Source: Gammaproteobacteria bacterium
Lineage (GTDB): Bacteria > Pseudomonadota > Gammaproteobacteria > Enterobacterales > Alteromonadaceae
Length of the DNA: 64,000 bases
Assembly: GCA_018222405.1 (NCBI GenBank)
Contig: JAAFAI010000002.1
Span: 279,142 to 343,141, forward strand
Reading direction: 5' to 3'
Shown in pieces: positions 28,844-38,181 of the stretch (position 1 is its first letter; every line of letters starts with the position of its first letter). The notes beneath the pieces were generated by a model. That model was not told where the DNA came from. It made no database searches and was given only the letters and a program-made list of their open reading frames with translations. The translations under genes were made by a program, and so were the position numbers.

Positions 28844-29869
28844 ATGCCAGCACAACCTCAAACGCTGTCTTTGGCTCAACTTGCTGAGCAGGTTGGTGGC
28901 GATGTCCATGGCGACGGTTCAGTTATGCTCTGTGGCGTCAGCACTCTGAGTAGTGCAACATCTTCCCAAATTTCATTTCTAACTAACGGTAAGTATCGTT
29001 CTCAATTACAGTCGACTGAGGCTGGTGCCGTTATTTTGCATCCCAACGAAGCGGAAAACTGTCCGCTGCCTGGCTTATTGCATAACAATCCCCATGCCGC
29101 TTTTGCCCGTATTGCGCAAATCTTTGATACCACGCCGGGTGTGGCGGTAGGCCAGCATAAAACGGCCGTTGTGGCCGACTCGGCTAAGCTGGGCGATAAC
29201 GTAGCTCTCGGCCCTTATTGCGTTATCGAAGATGACGTAGTTCTGGGCGATAATGTGGTAATTGGCGCACACACGGTGATTAGCCGTGGCTCGCACATTG
29301 GCAACGGTTCGGTCATTCATCCTAATGTTACGGTGTACCATGGTGCTCGAATCGGTCAGCGGGTACGTATTCACAGCCAGACAGTGATTGGTGCCGACGG
29401 CTTTGGCTATGCCAACGATGCCGGGACCTGGTTACCTATACCGCAAACCGGCTCGGTAGTGATTGGCGATGACAGCCAGATTGGCGCCTCAAGTACCATC
29501 GACCGGGGAGCCCTGGACGATACCATTATCGGTAAGAACGTGATTATCGATAATCAGGTACAAATTGGCCATAACTGTATTATTGGCGATCACAGCTGTA
29601 TTTGTGGGGCGACCGGCATTGCTGGCAGTGCGACTATTGGCAAATACGTTATCATTGCAGGAGGTTGCGGTATAGGCGGCCACCTGACAATTTGCGACAA
29701 GGTGCAAATCACCGGTTACACCATGGTCATCAGCGACATTAAAGAGCCTGGTGTCTATTCATCTGGTCAGCCGGCGATGACCAATCGCGAATGGCGTAAA
29801 AATGCGGTGCGTAACCGCCAGTTAGAGCAACTTTTTGACCGTGTAAAACAGCTGGAAAAGAACGGCTGA
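28844..29869 (+). CDS. lpxD: UDP-3-O-(3-hydroxyacyl)glucosamine N-acyltransferase
   Basis: The ATG at 28844, six bases after AAGGA, gives 341 residues, the same as E. coli LpxD. An N-terminal uridine-binding domain is followed by a long left-handed beta-helix of hexapeptide repeats, with the catalytic histidine in QIGHNCIIGDHS and a C-terminal helix. The enzyme adds the N-linked acyl chain in lipid A synthesis. It stands alone between ettA and glyA rather than in the bamA-skp-lpxD-fabZ-lpxA cluster, so it could be an additional copy. Confidence 0.93.
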   Translation: MPAQPQTLSLAQLAEQVGGDVHGDGSVMLCGVSTLSSATSSQISFLTNGKYRSQLQSTEAGAVILHPNEAENCPLPGLLHNNPHAAFARIAQIFDTTPGVAVGQHKTAVVADSAKLGDNVALGPYCVIEDDVVLGDNVVIGAHTVISRGSHIGNGSVIHPNVTVYHGARIGQRVRIHSQTVIGADGFGYANDAGTWLPIPQTGSVVIGDDSQIGASSTIDRGALDDTIIGKNVIIDNQVQIGHNCIIGDHSCICGATGIAGSATIGKYVIIAGGCGIGGHLTICDKVQITGYTMVISDIKEPGVYSSGQPAMTNREWRKNAVRNRQLEQLFDRVKQLEKNG

Positions 29870-30090
29870 CGTATGCTAGACAATGGCCCGTCATGGTTTC
29901 TTTGCATGACAGGCCAGCACGTTTGAGCAAGCCGCAGTCCTTTAGTGTAACTCGCCGTTGACAGCCACTTTGTGTTATTACTGTTCGGATTTGTCATAAA
30001 TCAGCCACAAAGCAGTATACATAGCACGTAAAATGACTAGAATATGCCTCTCTGATTTTACGCGACCCCAAAACGCAGTAAGGAGCCTTC

Positions 30091-31347
30091 ATGTTACCGC
30101 GCCAAATGAACATTGCCGATTTTGATCCGGAATTAGCCGCAGCGATTGATAAAGAGAATCAACGTCAGGAACACCACATCGAGCTAATTGCCTCTGAAAA
30201 CTATTGCAGCCCTCGAGTAATGGAGGCCCAGGGGTCGCAGTTAACCAATAAATACGCTGAAGGTTATCCCGGTAAGCGTTACTACGGTGGCTGTGAGCAC
30301 GTAGACATCGTTGAAGATTTAGCCATTGAGCGTGCCAAGCAGCTGTTTGGTGCTGAATACGCTAACGTTCAGCCGCACTCTGGTTCGCAGGCAAACTCCG
30401 CCGTCTTTATGGCGTTGCTTAACGCCGGTGATACCGTACTGGGTATGAGCCTGTCTGAAGGTGGTCACTTGACCCACGGCGCCAGCGTTAACTTCTCTGG
30501 TAAAACCTACAATGCAGTGCAGTACGGTTTAAACGAAGAGACCGGCGAAATTGACTACGAACAGGTTGAAGCGCTGGCTGAAGAGCACAAGCCAAAAATG
30601 ATCATTGGTGGCTTTTCTGCTTACTCTGGCATTGTTGACTGGCAACGTTTCCGTGCCATTGCCGATAAAGTAGGTGCCTTCCTGCTGGTCGACATGGCTC
30701 ACGTAGCGGGTCTGGTTGCTGCCGGAGTATATCCTAACCCGCTGCCACATGCTCACGTAGTCACTACCACAACGCATAAAACCTTAGCGGGTCCGCGCGG
30801 TGGTCTGATCCTGTCTGCCTGTGGTGATGAGACTATTTATAAAAAGCTTAACAGCTCAGTATTTCCTGGTAACCAGGGCGGCCCGCTGTGTCACGTTATT
30901 GCTGCGAAAGCCGTTGCTTTCAAAGAAGCGCTGCAGCCAGACTTTAAAGCTTATCAACAGCAGGTCGTTACCAATGCTAAAGCGATGGTAAGCGTGATGC
31001 AGGAGCGCGGTTATAAAATCGTTTCTAACGGTACCGACAATCACCTGTTCCTGTTAGACCTGATTGATAAAGATATTACCGGTAAAGATGCCGATGCAGC
31101 CCTGGGCCGTGCTAACATTACCGTTAATAAGAACTCGGTACCGAATGATCCACGTTCACCGTTTGTGACCAGTGGTCTGCGTATCGGTACACCAGCGATT
31201 ACCCGTCGTGGTTTTGGCGAAAACGAAGCCAAACAGGTAGCCAGCTGGATTTGTGACGTTCTGGATAATATGGGCGACGAGAGCGTGGTTGAACGCGTTC
31301 AGCAAGAAGTGGTTGAGCTGTGCTCACGCTTCCCGGTATACGCCTAA
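30091..31347 (+). CDS. glyA: Serine hydroxymethyltransferase
   Basis: The 418-residue PLP enzyme has [19 protein letters not shown], and the cofactor lysine in [14 protein letters not shown] (Lys230). It interconverts serine and glycine while charging tetrahydrofolate. AAGGAG precedes the start. The 221-base upstream region contains an 8-base inverted repeat (CGTAAAAT at 30027, ATTTTACG at 30055) but no riboswitch I can recognise. nrdR follows after 58 bases with a stem-loop between. Confidence 0.97.
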   Translation: MLPRQMNIADFDPELAAAIDKENQRQEHHIELIASENYCSPRVMEAQGSQLTNKYAEGYPGKRYYGGCEHVDIVEDLAIERAKQLFGAEYANVQPHSGSQANSAVFMALLNAGDTVLGMSLSEGGHLTHGASVNFSGKTYNAVQYGLNEETGEIDYEQVEALAEEHKPKMIIGGFSAYSGIVDWQRFRAIADKVGAFLLVDMAHVAGLVAAGVYPNPLPHAHVVTTTTHKTLAGPRGGLILSACGDETIYKKLNSSVFPGNQGGPLCHVIAAKAVAFKEALQPDFKAYQQQVVTNAKAMVSVMQERGYKIVSNGTDNHLFLLDLIDKDITGKDADAALGRANITVNKNSVPNDPRSPFVTSGLRIGTPAITRRGFGENEAKQVASWICDVLDNMGDESVVERVQQEVVELCSRFPVYA

Positions 31348-31359
31348 TCCAGGGAATAA

Positions 31360-31385
31360 CGGCTCAGTAGTTACTGGCTGAGCCG
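31360..31385. repeat. Stem-loop between glyA and nrdR
   Basis: CGGCTCAG and CTGAGCCG form a perfect 8-base-pair stem with a 10-base loop. No T-run follows, so it looks more like an mRNA-stabilising or partial-termination structure at the glyA 3' end than a classical terminator. Confidence 0.5.
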
Positions 31386-31405
31386 GTTACTAAGCAGGAG
31401 CGTTT

Positions 31406-31855
31406 ATGCATTGTCCCTTTTGTTCTGCCGAAGAAACCAAGGTTATTGATTCCAGGTTAGTCGCTGAAGGACATCAGGTGCGCCGGCGCCGTGAATGCGC
31501 TGAATGTCATGAACGCTTTACTACCTTCGAAAGTGCCGAACTGGTGATGCCGCGAGTAATAAAACGCGACGGCACCCGAGAGCCTTTCAACGAAGACAAG
31601 CTGCGCGCAGGGCTACAGCGGGCACTGGAAAAACGCCCGGTAAGCACTGAAAAAATCGAGCAGTGTGTACTGCAACTCAAATCAACATTGCGGGCAACCG
31701 GCGAGCGGGAAGTCGAAAGCGAATTGTTGGGCAATCTCATTATGGATGCCCTAAAAGAGCTGGACAAAGTGGCTTACGTTCGTTTTGCCTCGGTGTATCG
31801 TTCTTTTGAAGATATTAAAGAGTTTGGTGAAGAGATAGCCAGACTGGGGGATTAA
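31406..31855 (+). CDS. nrdR: Transcriptional repressor NrdR
   Basis: The 149-residue protein begins with a zinc ribbon (CPFC at residues 3-6, CAEC at about 31-34) and continues with an ATP-cone domain ([16 protein letters not shown]). NrdR senses ATP/dATP and represses ribonucleotide reductase genes through NrdR boxes. The start has CAGGAG upstream. It is followed by ribD after five bases, the common nrdR-ribD order in gammaproteobacteria. Confidence 0.96.
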   Translation: MHCPFCSAEETKVIDSRLVAEGHQVRRRRECAECHERFTTFESAELVMPRVIKRDGTREPFNEDKLRAGLQRALEKRPVSTEKIEQCVLQLKSTLRATGEREVESELLGNLIMDALKELDKVAYVRFASVYRSFEDIKEFGEEIARLGD

Positions 31856-31860
31856 ATCCC

Positions 31861-32991
31861 ATGCAACGCCTCAATCCCAGCCCCGCCACCGATGAATACT
31901 GGATGGCAAAAGCCATTCAACTGGCGGCAAAAGGGCGCTACACCACCTCTCCCAATCCTCGTGTTGGTTGCGTTATCGTTAAAGATGAAATCTGTATTGG
32001 CCAGGGTTATCACATTCAGGCCGGCACGCCTCATGCCGAGGTGCATGCACTGGTTGCCGCAGGTGACAATGCCCGTGACGCTACTGCCTATGTCACCCTG
32101 GAACCCTGTAGTCATACTGGCCGTACACCGCCTTGCGCTGATGCGCTGATAAAAGCCGGGGTCGCAAGGGTGGTAGTGGGAATGACCGACCCTAACCCGC
32201 AAGTAAGCGGCAGTGGTATTGAGCGAATCCAAGCCGCCGGCATTGAAGTGACCCAGGATGTTTGTAGCGAGCAGGCCGGGGCACTCAATCCGGGGTTTAT
32301 TAAGCGGATGCAACAGGGCTTGCCCTGGGTACGAGTGAAATTAGGTGTCAGCCTGGACGGTAAAATTGCGCTGGCTAACGGCGCGAGCAAGTGGATCACC
32401 GGGCCGGCGGCGCGACGTGATGTACAGCGACTGCGGGCGCAAAGCTGCGCGATTATTACCGGCAGTGGCACAGTGATTGCCGATAACCCGAGTATGCTGG
32501 TGCGGCCTGAGCAGGCTAAACTCGACAACTATCCGGTGTCTACGGTACGTCAACCGCTGAGGGTGGTGATTGATTCGCAGGAAAGGCTCACGCCAAACTG
32601 GCTGATGTTTAACGATGGCCATCCGGTGCTGCTGGTAAACCAGCATTTTCGGGCGGGGTTTAGTCAGGACGTTGAGCAATGTCAGTTACCGTTGTCCGCA
32701 ATAGGAAAAATTGATTTACATCTACTGCTCACTGAACTGGCTGAGCGCGGCATTAATGAAGTGCTAGTGGAATCCGGTGCGGGCCTGGCCGGGGCCTTTA
32801 TGGCCAACGGGCTGGTGGATGAGTTGATCGTTTATCAGGCGCCAAAGCTGCTTGGCGACAAAGGCGTATCGATGCTCACGCTGCCGGATTATGCGCAGGT
32901 AAGTGAGGCCCCGGACTTGAAATTAACCGACATCAGACATATAGCAGAAGACATCCGGCTGACCTATCAATTGGCCGTCGACAAGTCATGA
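31861..32991 (+). CDS. ribD: Bifunctional riboflavin deaminase-reductase
   Basis: The 376-residue protein has an N-terminal cytidine-deaminase-like domain with zinc ligands in HAEVHAL and PCSHTGRTPPC, and a C-terminal reductase domain (VKLGVSLDGKIAL, VLVESGAGLAGAF). It carries out the second and third steps from the GTP-derived pyrimidine. Tight spacing to nrdR and ribE supports one operon nrdR-ribD-ribE-ribBX. Confidence 0.95.
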   Translation: MQRLNPSPATDEYWMAKAIQLAAKGRYTTSPNPRVGCVIVKDEICIGQGYHIQAGTPHAEVHALVAAGDNARDATAYVTLEPCSHTGRTPPCADALIKAGVARVVVGMTDPNPQVSGSGIERIQAAGIEVTQDVCSEQAGALNPGFIKRMQQGLPWVRVKLGVSLDGKIALANGASKWITGPAARRDVQRLRAQSCAIITGSGTVIADNPSMLVRPEQAKLDNYPVSTVRQPLRVVIDSQERLTPNWLMFNDGHPVLLVNQHFRAGFSQDVEQCQLPLSAIGKIDLHLLLTELAERGINEVLVESGAGLAGAFMANGLVDELIVYQAPKLLGDKGVSMLTLPDYAQVSEAPDLKLTDIRHIAEDIRLTYQLAVDKS

Positions 32992-33012
32992 TAAAGAACA
33001 CGAGAAGACATT

Positions 33013-33672
33013 ATGTTCACTGGAATTATTGAAGCGCTCGGAACCATCGAATCTATGGTCGACCAGGGAGAGTCCATCCGTCTTAAAGTTGGCGTGGGTA
33101 AGCTGGATATGTCCGATGTGGCATTGGGAGACAGTATTGCTACCAATGGCGTTTGTCTTACCGTTGTTGATTACAGCCCGCATCATTACAGTGCGGACGT
33201 TTCTGCCGAGACTATCCGCCTGACTGGCTTTGCCCAGTATAAACCGGGCACCCAGGTAAATCTGGAGAAAGCCATGCAGGTAAGCTCGCGCTTCGGTGGA
33301 CATATTGTTTCTGGCCATGTTGACGGTGTGGGCGAGGTGTCCCGCATCATTCAACACAGTGATTATGTGGAAATCTGGATCGATGCGCCGGATGATCTGG
33401 CCAAGTACATTGCCCATAAGGGCAGTATCACGGTTGATGGCGTTAGTCTTACCGTAAACAAAGTGAATGGCAGCGAGTTTATGCTATGGATCATTCCGCA
33501 TACGTTGCAGGAAACGGTGCTCGGCACTTATAAAACCGGTACCAGAGTGAATTTGGAAGTGGACGTTATCGCCCGCTATCTGGAGCGACTGATGCTGGGC
33601 GACAAAGCCGCCAGCAAAAAAAATGACATCAGTCTGGAATTTCTCGCCGAACACGGCTATCTAAAAAAATAA
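33013..33672 (+). CDS. ribE: Riboflavin synthase alpha subunit
   Basis: The 219-residue protein has the MFTGIIE start and two similar lumazine-binding barrels, with [10 protein letters not shown] in the first and [10 protein letters not shown] in the second, and GHVDG at the junction. It dismutates two 6,7-dimethyl-8-ribityllumazine molecules to riboflavin. E. coli calls this gene ribC. It lies 21 bases after ribD and 20 before ribBX. Confidence 0.95.
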   Translation: MFTGIIEALGTIESMVDQGESIRLKVGVGKLDMSDVALGDSIATNGVCLTVVDYSPHHYSADVSAETIRLTGFAQYKPGTQVNLEKAMQVSSRFGGHIVSGHVDGVGEVSRIIQHSDYVEIWIDAPDDLAKYIAHKGSITVDGVSLTVNKVNGSEFMLWIIPHTLQETVLGTYKTGTRVNLEVDVIARYLERLMLGDKAASKKNDISLEFLAEHGYLKK

Positions 33673-33692
33673 CCCTACAAGACTTAATATTT

Positions 33693-34793
33693 ATGGCACT
33701 TAATAGCACCGCTGAAATAATTGAAGACATCAAGCAAGGCAAGATGGTCATCCTGATGGATGACGAAGATCGCGAAAACGAAGGCGATATCATCATGGCT
33801 GCCGAGCATGTCACCCCCGAAGCCATTAACTTTATGGTAAAACATGCTCGTGGACTGGTGTGTTTACCCATGACTGCAGAACGCTGTCAGCGTTTAAACC
33901 TGCCGTTGATGGTCGACCTTAACAAAGCTCAGTTTTCGACTAACTTTACGGTTTCTATTGAAGCCGCAGAAGGGGTTACCACCGGCATTTCTGCTGCTGA
34001 CCGGGCTACCACGATTCTGGCGGCGGTAGCGAAAGATGCGCAGGCAAAAGACATTGTGCAACCGGGACATATCTTTCCGCTGATTGCTAAAGAAGGCGGC
34101 GTCCTAAATCGCGCAGGTCACACCGAAGCCGGTGTGGATCTGGCCAGACTGGCGGGTTGTGAACCGGCAGCGGTAATTGTTGAGGTATTAAACGACGACG
34201 GTAGCATGGCTCGCCGTCCACAGCTTGAGGCATTCGCCGCCGAGCACGATATTAAAATCGGTACGATAGCCGATTTAATTGAATACCGTAACCTTAACGA
34301 AACCACAATTAAGAAAGTATCCAGCTGTCAGTTACCCACTCAATACGGTGAGTTTGAACTGCATACATTCAAAGATGTTATCGACAATCAGCTCCACTTC
34401 GCCCTCAAAAAAGGCGATATTAAGGCAGAAGAGCCAACATTGGTGCGAGTTCATCTGCATAATACCCTGAGCGACCTGCTGGGCTCTACCCGCGGGATTT
34501 CCCGCTCGATGACGTTACCTGATGCCATGCAGCAAATTGCAGAGGAAGGTGGTGTGCTGGTTTTACTGGGTAAAGAAGAAGACCTGGAGTCGCAGTTACA
34601 ACGCTTTGCAGCAGAAGATCGTGGTGAGCAGCCGGTAGGTAAAAATTGGCAGGGTTCATCGCGCACAGTAGGTGTGGGAAGTCAGATTCTGGCCGCCATG
34701 GGCGTGCAAAAAATGCGTTTATTAAGTAAACCCATTAAATATCACGCGCTTTCCGGATTTGGCCTGGAAGTTGTTGAGTATATTCACGACTAA
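33693..34793 (+). CDS. ribB: 3,4-dihydroxy-2-butanone 4-phosphate synthase with degenerate RibA domain (RibBX)
   Basis: The 366-residue protein has a complete N-terminal RibB domain: [18 protein letters not shown] segment, [14 protein letters not shown]. The C-terminal part has the size of GTP cyclohydrolase II but lacks its zinc-binding Cys motif: where RibA has RVHSECLTGD and CDCG, this reads [14 protein letters not shown]. It should therefore make only the ribulose-derived substrate. Such RibBX fusions are a known proteobacterial variant, so a separate ribA must exist elsewhere. I saw no FMN riboswitch before it. Confidence 0.93.
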   Translation: MALNSTAEIIEDIKQGKMVILMDDEDRENEGDIIMAAEHVTPEAINFMVKHARGLVCLPMTAERCQRLNLPLMVDLNKAQFSTNFTVSIEAAEGVTTGISAADRATTILAAVAKDAQAKDIVQPGHIFPLIAKEGGVLNRAGHTEAGVDLARLAGCEPAAVIVEVLNDDGSMARRPQLEAFAAEHDIKIGTIADLIEYRNLNETTIKKVSSCQLPTQYGEFELHTFKDVIDNQLHFALKKGDIKAEEPTLVRVHLHNTLSDLLGSTRGISRSMTLPDAMQQIAEEGGVLVLLGKEEDLESQLQRFAAEDRGEQPVGKNWQGSSRTVGVGSQILAAMGVQKMRLLSKPIKYHALSGFGLEVVEYIHD

Positions 34794-34796
34794 CGA

Positions 34797-34824
34797 TTGG
34801 GTTTTGGCGCTGTTGTGGTATACT
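34797..34824 (+). promoter_or_regulatory. Probable sigma-70 promoter for ribH-nusB-thiL-pgpA
   Basis: An extended -10 (TGG-TATACT at 34816-34824) lies 16 bases after a weak -35 (TTGGGT). Transcription would start near 34831, 35 bases before ribH, just after the ribBX stop. This would allow ribH and nusB to be expressed apart from the upstream rib operon. Confidence 0.45.
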
Positions 34825-34865
34825 TCGCGCCGTTTTTGACACGGGATTCATACGGGATTTGGGCT

Positions 34866-35342
34866 ATGCAGGTTATCGAAGGTAATATTCGCGCAACAGG
34901 TAAGAAATTTGCCATTGTTGTTTCACGTTTTAACAGCTTTGTAGTAGAAAGTTTGTTAGAAGGCGCACTGGACACGCTGGAGCGTCATGGTGAAGTCAGT
35001 GATGAAGATGTCACACTGGTTCGTGTACCTGGTGCTTATGAGCTGCCGGTAGTAGCGAAAAAATTAGCCGAATCTAAAAAATTCGACGCCATTATTGCCT
35101 TAGGCGCAGTGATCCGTGGCGGTACACCGCACTTTGATTTTGTTGCCGGTGAGTGCAACAAGGGTCTGGCTCAGGTGTCACTGGAGTACGGTTTACCGGT
35201 GTCTTTTGGTGTGATCACCACAGATTCTATCGAACAAGCCATTGAGCGTTCTGGTACCAAAGCCGGTAACAAAGGCTCTGAAGCTGCCCTGGGCGCGCTT
35301 GAAATGGTTAATGTTATGTCTGCCCTAGACGATCTGGCATAA
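34866..35342 (+). CDS. ribH: 6,7-dimethyl-8-ribityllumazine synthase
   Basis: From the ATG at 34866 the protein has 158 residues (E. coli 156), with [26 protein letters not shown], the [14 protein letters not shown] catalytic loop and [14 protein letters not shown]. The frame from 34797 overlaps the predicted promoter and has no family-like N terminus. It condenses the RibB and RibD products. nusB starts ten bases after its stop, the usual ribH-nusB pair. Confidence 0.95.
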   Translation: MQVIEGNIRATGKKFAIVVSRFNSFVVESLLEGALDTLERHGEVSDEDVTLVRVPGAYELPVVAKKLAESKKFDAIIALGAVIRGGTPHFDFVAGECNKGLAQVSLEYGLPVSFGVITTDSIEQAIERSGTKAGNKGSEAALGALEMVNVMSALDDLA

Positions 35343-35352
35343 GGAAACTAAC

Positions 35353-35775
35353 GTGAAAGTTTCTCCTCGCCGTCGGGCCCGTGAAATAGCGCTGCAAGGC
35401 GTTTACTCCTGGCAAATGACCCAAAACCAGATCGACCAGATTGAACTCGCTCTGGCGACCAGCAATGACATGAAAAAAGTGGATATGAACTATTTTCAGT
35501 CTTTGCTGCGTGGGGTAGTGCGCAGTGCGTCTCAGTTAGACAGCACGATTAAGCCCTACCTTGGTCGTTTACCCGAAGAACTGGATCCTATCGAAAAAGC
35601 GATTTTAAGGTTAGCCACTTATGAACTAACCGAACAAATCGATGTCCCATACAAAGTAATTATCAACGAGGCCATAGAACTGGCCAAATCTTTTGGCGCT
35701 GAAGAAAGCCACAAGTTTGTGAATGGTGCGCTGGACAAAGCGGTAAAAACCCTGCGTCCTCATGAGCGCGGCTAA
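35353..35775 (+). CDS. nusB: Transcription antitermination factor NusB
   Basis: The 140-residue protein starts at a GTG preceded by AAGGA and begins KVSPRRRAREIALQGVYSWQ, the arginine-rich NusB N terminus. The C terminus has VPYKVIINEAIELAKSFG and the FVNGALDKAV end. With NusE (S10) it binds BoxA RNA for rRNA antitermination. It sits in the ribH-nusB-thiL-pgpA order also found in E. coli. Confidence 0.95.
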   Translation: MKVSPRRRAREIALQGVYSWQMTQNQIDQIELALATSNDMKKVDMNYFQSLLRGVVRSASQLDSTIKPYLGRLPEELDPIEKAILRLATYELTEQIDVPYKVIINEAIELAKSFGAEESHKFVNGALDKAVKTLRPHERG

Positions 35776-35794
35776 GCCAGCTACCGTTGAAATC

Positions 35795-35820
35795 AGGGGC
35801 AGGATGCCCTTCTTTTAAAT
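35795..35820 (+). terminator. Weak stem-loop between nusB and thiL
   Basis: AGGGGCA-GGA-TGCCCT can form a short hairpin with one bulge, followed by TCTTTTAAAT. It may partly terminate transcription after nusB and attenuate thiL-pgpA. The short stem keeps confidence low. Confidence 0.35.
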
Positions 35821-35841
35821 TTCTCAACTTTCCGGATTACT

Positions 35842-36807
35842 GTGAAAGAGTTTGATCTGATAAAACAGTACTTTGCCCAACGTGGTCACGTTAGAAAAGA
35901 CGTGATCCTCGGGATTGGCGATGACTGTGCTGTGACCAAAGTACCCGATAACCAACATCTTGCTGTAACCACTGACACGCTAATCAGCGGCGTTCATTTT
36001 CTCCCTGATGCCCCGGCGCGCTCCGTTGCCTATAAGGCCGTAGCGGTTAATCTGAGCGACCTGGCGTCCTCCGGTGCAGAGCCGGCGTGGATTAGTTTGT
36101 CGCTGTCGTTGCCGTCATATGATGAAAACTGGATAGACGAATTCGTTAACGGCCTGTACGAGCTAACCGAGTATTATTCGGTGCAACTGATTGGTGGTGA
36201 TACGGTCACCGGACCTCTGGCATTAACCATTACTGCCCAGGGCTTTGTACCACCAGACACCGAGTTACGCCGCAGCAATGCCAAGCCCGGCGACTGGATT
36301 TATGTTACCGGCAATCTCGGTGATGCGGGAGCTGGTCTGGATATCCTTAAAGGGGAAATCGAAGCCGTTGGCGAGCACCGTGATTACCTGATTAATCGTC
36401 ATTATTATCCTACTCCGAGAGTGATGGCAGGTACATCCCTGCGCCGTACCGCTAATGCCTGCATCGACGTGTCTGACGGTCTGGTGTCTGACTTAGGCCA
36501 TATTCTTAAGATGTCTGGCTGCGGCGCCACGGTTCATGTAGACCGACTGCCCGTGTCATCGGCTTTGTTTGAAACCGTGGGAGCACAGCAGGCCTACCGT
36601 TACGCGCTGGCAGCCGGCGACGATTACGAGCTGGTCTTTACTGTTAACGAAGAGCAGCGTGGTAATCTGGAAACTTCACTGACTAACGCTAATGTGAAAG
36701 CAACCTGTATTGGCCAGGTCAATGGTTATGCTGGTCAGCTGGACCTGAAATTGTACGATGAAAAATACGTGCTCGATGCAAGCACTGGCTACGAGCACGA
36801 GTTTTAA
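35842..36807 (+). CDS. thiL: Thiamine-monophosphate kinase
   Basis: The 321-residue protein starts at GTG and contains GIGDDCA, TDTLISGVHF, AVNLSDLASSGAEP, and LIGGDTVTGPL, the nucleotide and metal-binding segments of ThiL. It makes thiamine diphosphate from thiamine monophosphate. The stop overlaps pgpA by one base (TAATG). No ribosome binding site of note is seen, consistent with modest expression. Confidence 0.95.
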   Translation: MKEFDLIKQYFAQRGHVRKDVILGIGDDCAVTKVPDNQHLAVTTDTLISGVHFLPDAPARSVAYKAVAVNLSDLASSGAEPAWISLSLSLPSYDENWIDEFVNGLYELTEYYSVQLIGGDTVTGPLALTITAQGFVPPDTELRRSNAKPGDWIYVTGNLGDAGAGLDILKGEIEAVGEHRDYLINRHYYPTPRVMAGTSLRRTANACIDVSDGLVSDLGHILKMSGCGATVHVDRLPVSSALFETVGAQQAYRYALAAGDDYELVFTVNEEQRGNLETSLTNANVKATCIGQVNGYAGQLDLKLYDEKYVLDASTGYEHEF

Positions 36808-37292
36808 TGGATAAAGCGCTACGCAAGCGGGTATCAATGAAAAATCCGGTGCACTTTCTGGCACTGGGTTTTGGCAGTGGTTTAATCCCCCTGATGCCTG
36901 GTACTTTTGGCTCGCTGGCGGCATTGCCATTGCTCATCCCGTTTATCTGGCTTTCGCCCTACGCACTGCTGATTGCCGCAGTACTGGCCAGTGTTGTAGG
37001 GATTTATCTGTGCGGTAAAACTGCAGATGATATGCAGGTGCACGATCACGGTTCCATTGTCTGGGACGAGGTGGCCGGTATCTTGCTCACCTTTCTATGG
37101 ATACCTCTATCGCCACTTACGGTGCTGTTGGGCTTTGTGTTGTTCCGCTTCTTCGATATCTTGAAGCCGTGGCCAATCAAACCCATCGATAAGTACCTGG
37201 CCGGTGGTCTCGGCATTATGCTGGATGACGTAGTGGCCGGTATTATGGCCTGTGTCAGCCTTCATGCGATTCTGTTTCTCTTTGGGCTTTAG
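36807..37292 (+). CDS. pgpA: Phosphatidylglycerophosphatase A
   Basis: The 161-residue membrane protein has the PgpA motifs GLIPLMPGTFGSL and IVWDEVAGILL, and four hydrophobic segments. It dephosphorylates phosphatidylglycerol phosphate at the inner membrane. Translation is coupled to thiL through TAATG. An internal ATG eleven codons in (MKNPVHF) is an alternative start that matches shorter homologues. Confidence 0.94.
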   Translation: MDKALRKRVSMKNPVHFLALGFGSGLIPLMPGTFGSLAALPLLIPFIWLSPYALLIAAVLASVVGIYLCGKTADDMQVHDHGSIVWDEVAGILLTFLWIPLSPLTVLLGFVLFRFFDILKPWPIKPIDKYLAGGLGIMLDDVVAGIMACVSLHAILFLFGL

Positions 37293-37362
37293 CCAGCCCA
37301 ACCGCTTAACAAGTTATTCCAACCCAAAATACTTATACCACTGACAGCAATAAACCTGTAAG

Positions 37363-37381
37363 TTGAACAAATATCGTTCAA
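37363..37381. repeat. Small palindrome just upstream of the DUF6090-like gene
   Basis: TTGAAC-AAATATC-GTTCAA is a perfect 6+6 inverted repeat, 15 bases before the start codon at 37397 and overlapping the leader. It might be an operator or a small hairpin. No repressor is suggested by the neighbours. Confidence 0.3.
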
Positions 37382-37396
37382 AGACAAGGATCCGTT

Positions 37397-38167
37397 ATGT
37401 TACTCAGGCGCGTTCTTTTGCACGTAAGGCAACAAAACTGGTTTGCAGTGTTACTCGATTTTGTAATTGTAGTGGTGGGTGTGTTTATAGGTGTTCAGGT
37501 AGCGAACTGGAACGAAACACAAAAGCAGCAAACGCTTTATCACGACGCCTATCAGCGGGTTAATCAGGAAGTCAGCAACAACATAGAATCCATTCGAGCG
37601 GTACAGAACTATTACCGCAAGCGTTTACCTGCCGTTCAGCGGGTTATTGAAACGTTACGTACTTGTGGCGCTGACGGCGGCTCGATAGAAAGTATCGAAG
37701 CCACGTTTCCGGTTGTAATGAATTATTCCCAGATACTGCTTTCTGTTCGTGACATTGAGTTATTGCTGGGCAATAACAGTTTTCTTGCTTTTCAGCATAC
37801 AGAGCTTAGAACCCGGTTGTCAGAGCTTGCCAATTATACCCGCTTCTATGAACTGGAGCTTGCAGGTAAGACGGCCGAGATGAAAGATACCCGTTTTTTA
37901 AATCAGCTGGCGTCAGGTCCTCTACTGGGTTCTCCTGACGATAATATTAAGTCGATTAAAGATGGTGCAGTTGGCAGTCAGGAGTTGATAAGAAAACATC
38001 GTTTCAAAGAGCCTCTGGACAAGGTGTGCAAAAATGAGGTGATCCTCAGAAAGTATTTTGGTTGGGAAGAAGCGGTCTATTTTCAGGTTGTTGTGGGTCA
38101 GATGGCGGTCGAACATTTTGAGCGGGAACTGAATTACCTGAAAGCGGCTTATTCAACTGAAAAGTAG
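37397..38167 (+). CDS. Membrane-anchored protein of the DUF6090-like type, function unknown
   Basis: The 256-residue protein has a basic N terminus, one membrane helix (about residues 19-36, DFVIVVVGVFIGVQVANW), and the family hallmark NWNE right after it. The remainder is hydrophilic, rich in helices with coiled-coil character, and probably periplasmic. Proteins with this G-V-F-I-G-x-Q-V-x-N-W-N-E anchor are common in marine Proteobacteria and Bacteroidetes, and I know of no assigned function. It stands alone between pgpA and a DUF3095 gene on the other strand. AAGGA lies 10 bases before the ATG. Confidence 0.7.
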   Translation: MLLRRVLLHVRQQNWFAVLLDFVIVVVGVFIGVQVANWNETQKQQTLYHDAYQRVNQEVSNNIESIRAVQNYYRKRLPAVQRVIETLRTCGADGGSIESIEATFPVVMNYSQILLSVRDIELLLGNNSFLAFQHTELRTRLSELANYTRFYELELAGKTAEMKDTRFLNQLASGPLLGSPDDNIKSIKDGAVGSQELIRKHRFKEPLDKVCKNEVILRKYFGWEEAVYFQVVVGQMAVEHFERELNYLKAAYSTEK

Positions 38168-38181
38168 TGCCCGGTTAGTGC

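Noticed and set aside
29870..30090. Riboswitch (glycine or THF) before glyA
   Set aside because: Only an 8-base inverted repeat with a 20-base spacer is present, without conserved aptamer elements.
33640..34866. FMN riboswitch near the rib genes
   Set aside because: The spacers are 20-72 bases, far too short for an RFN element.
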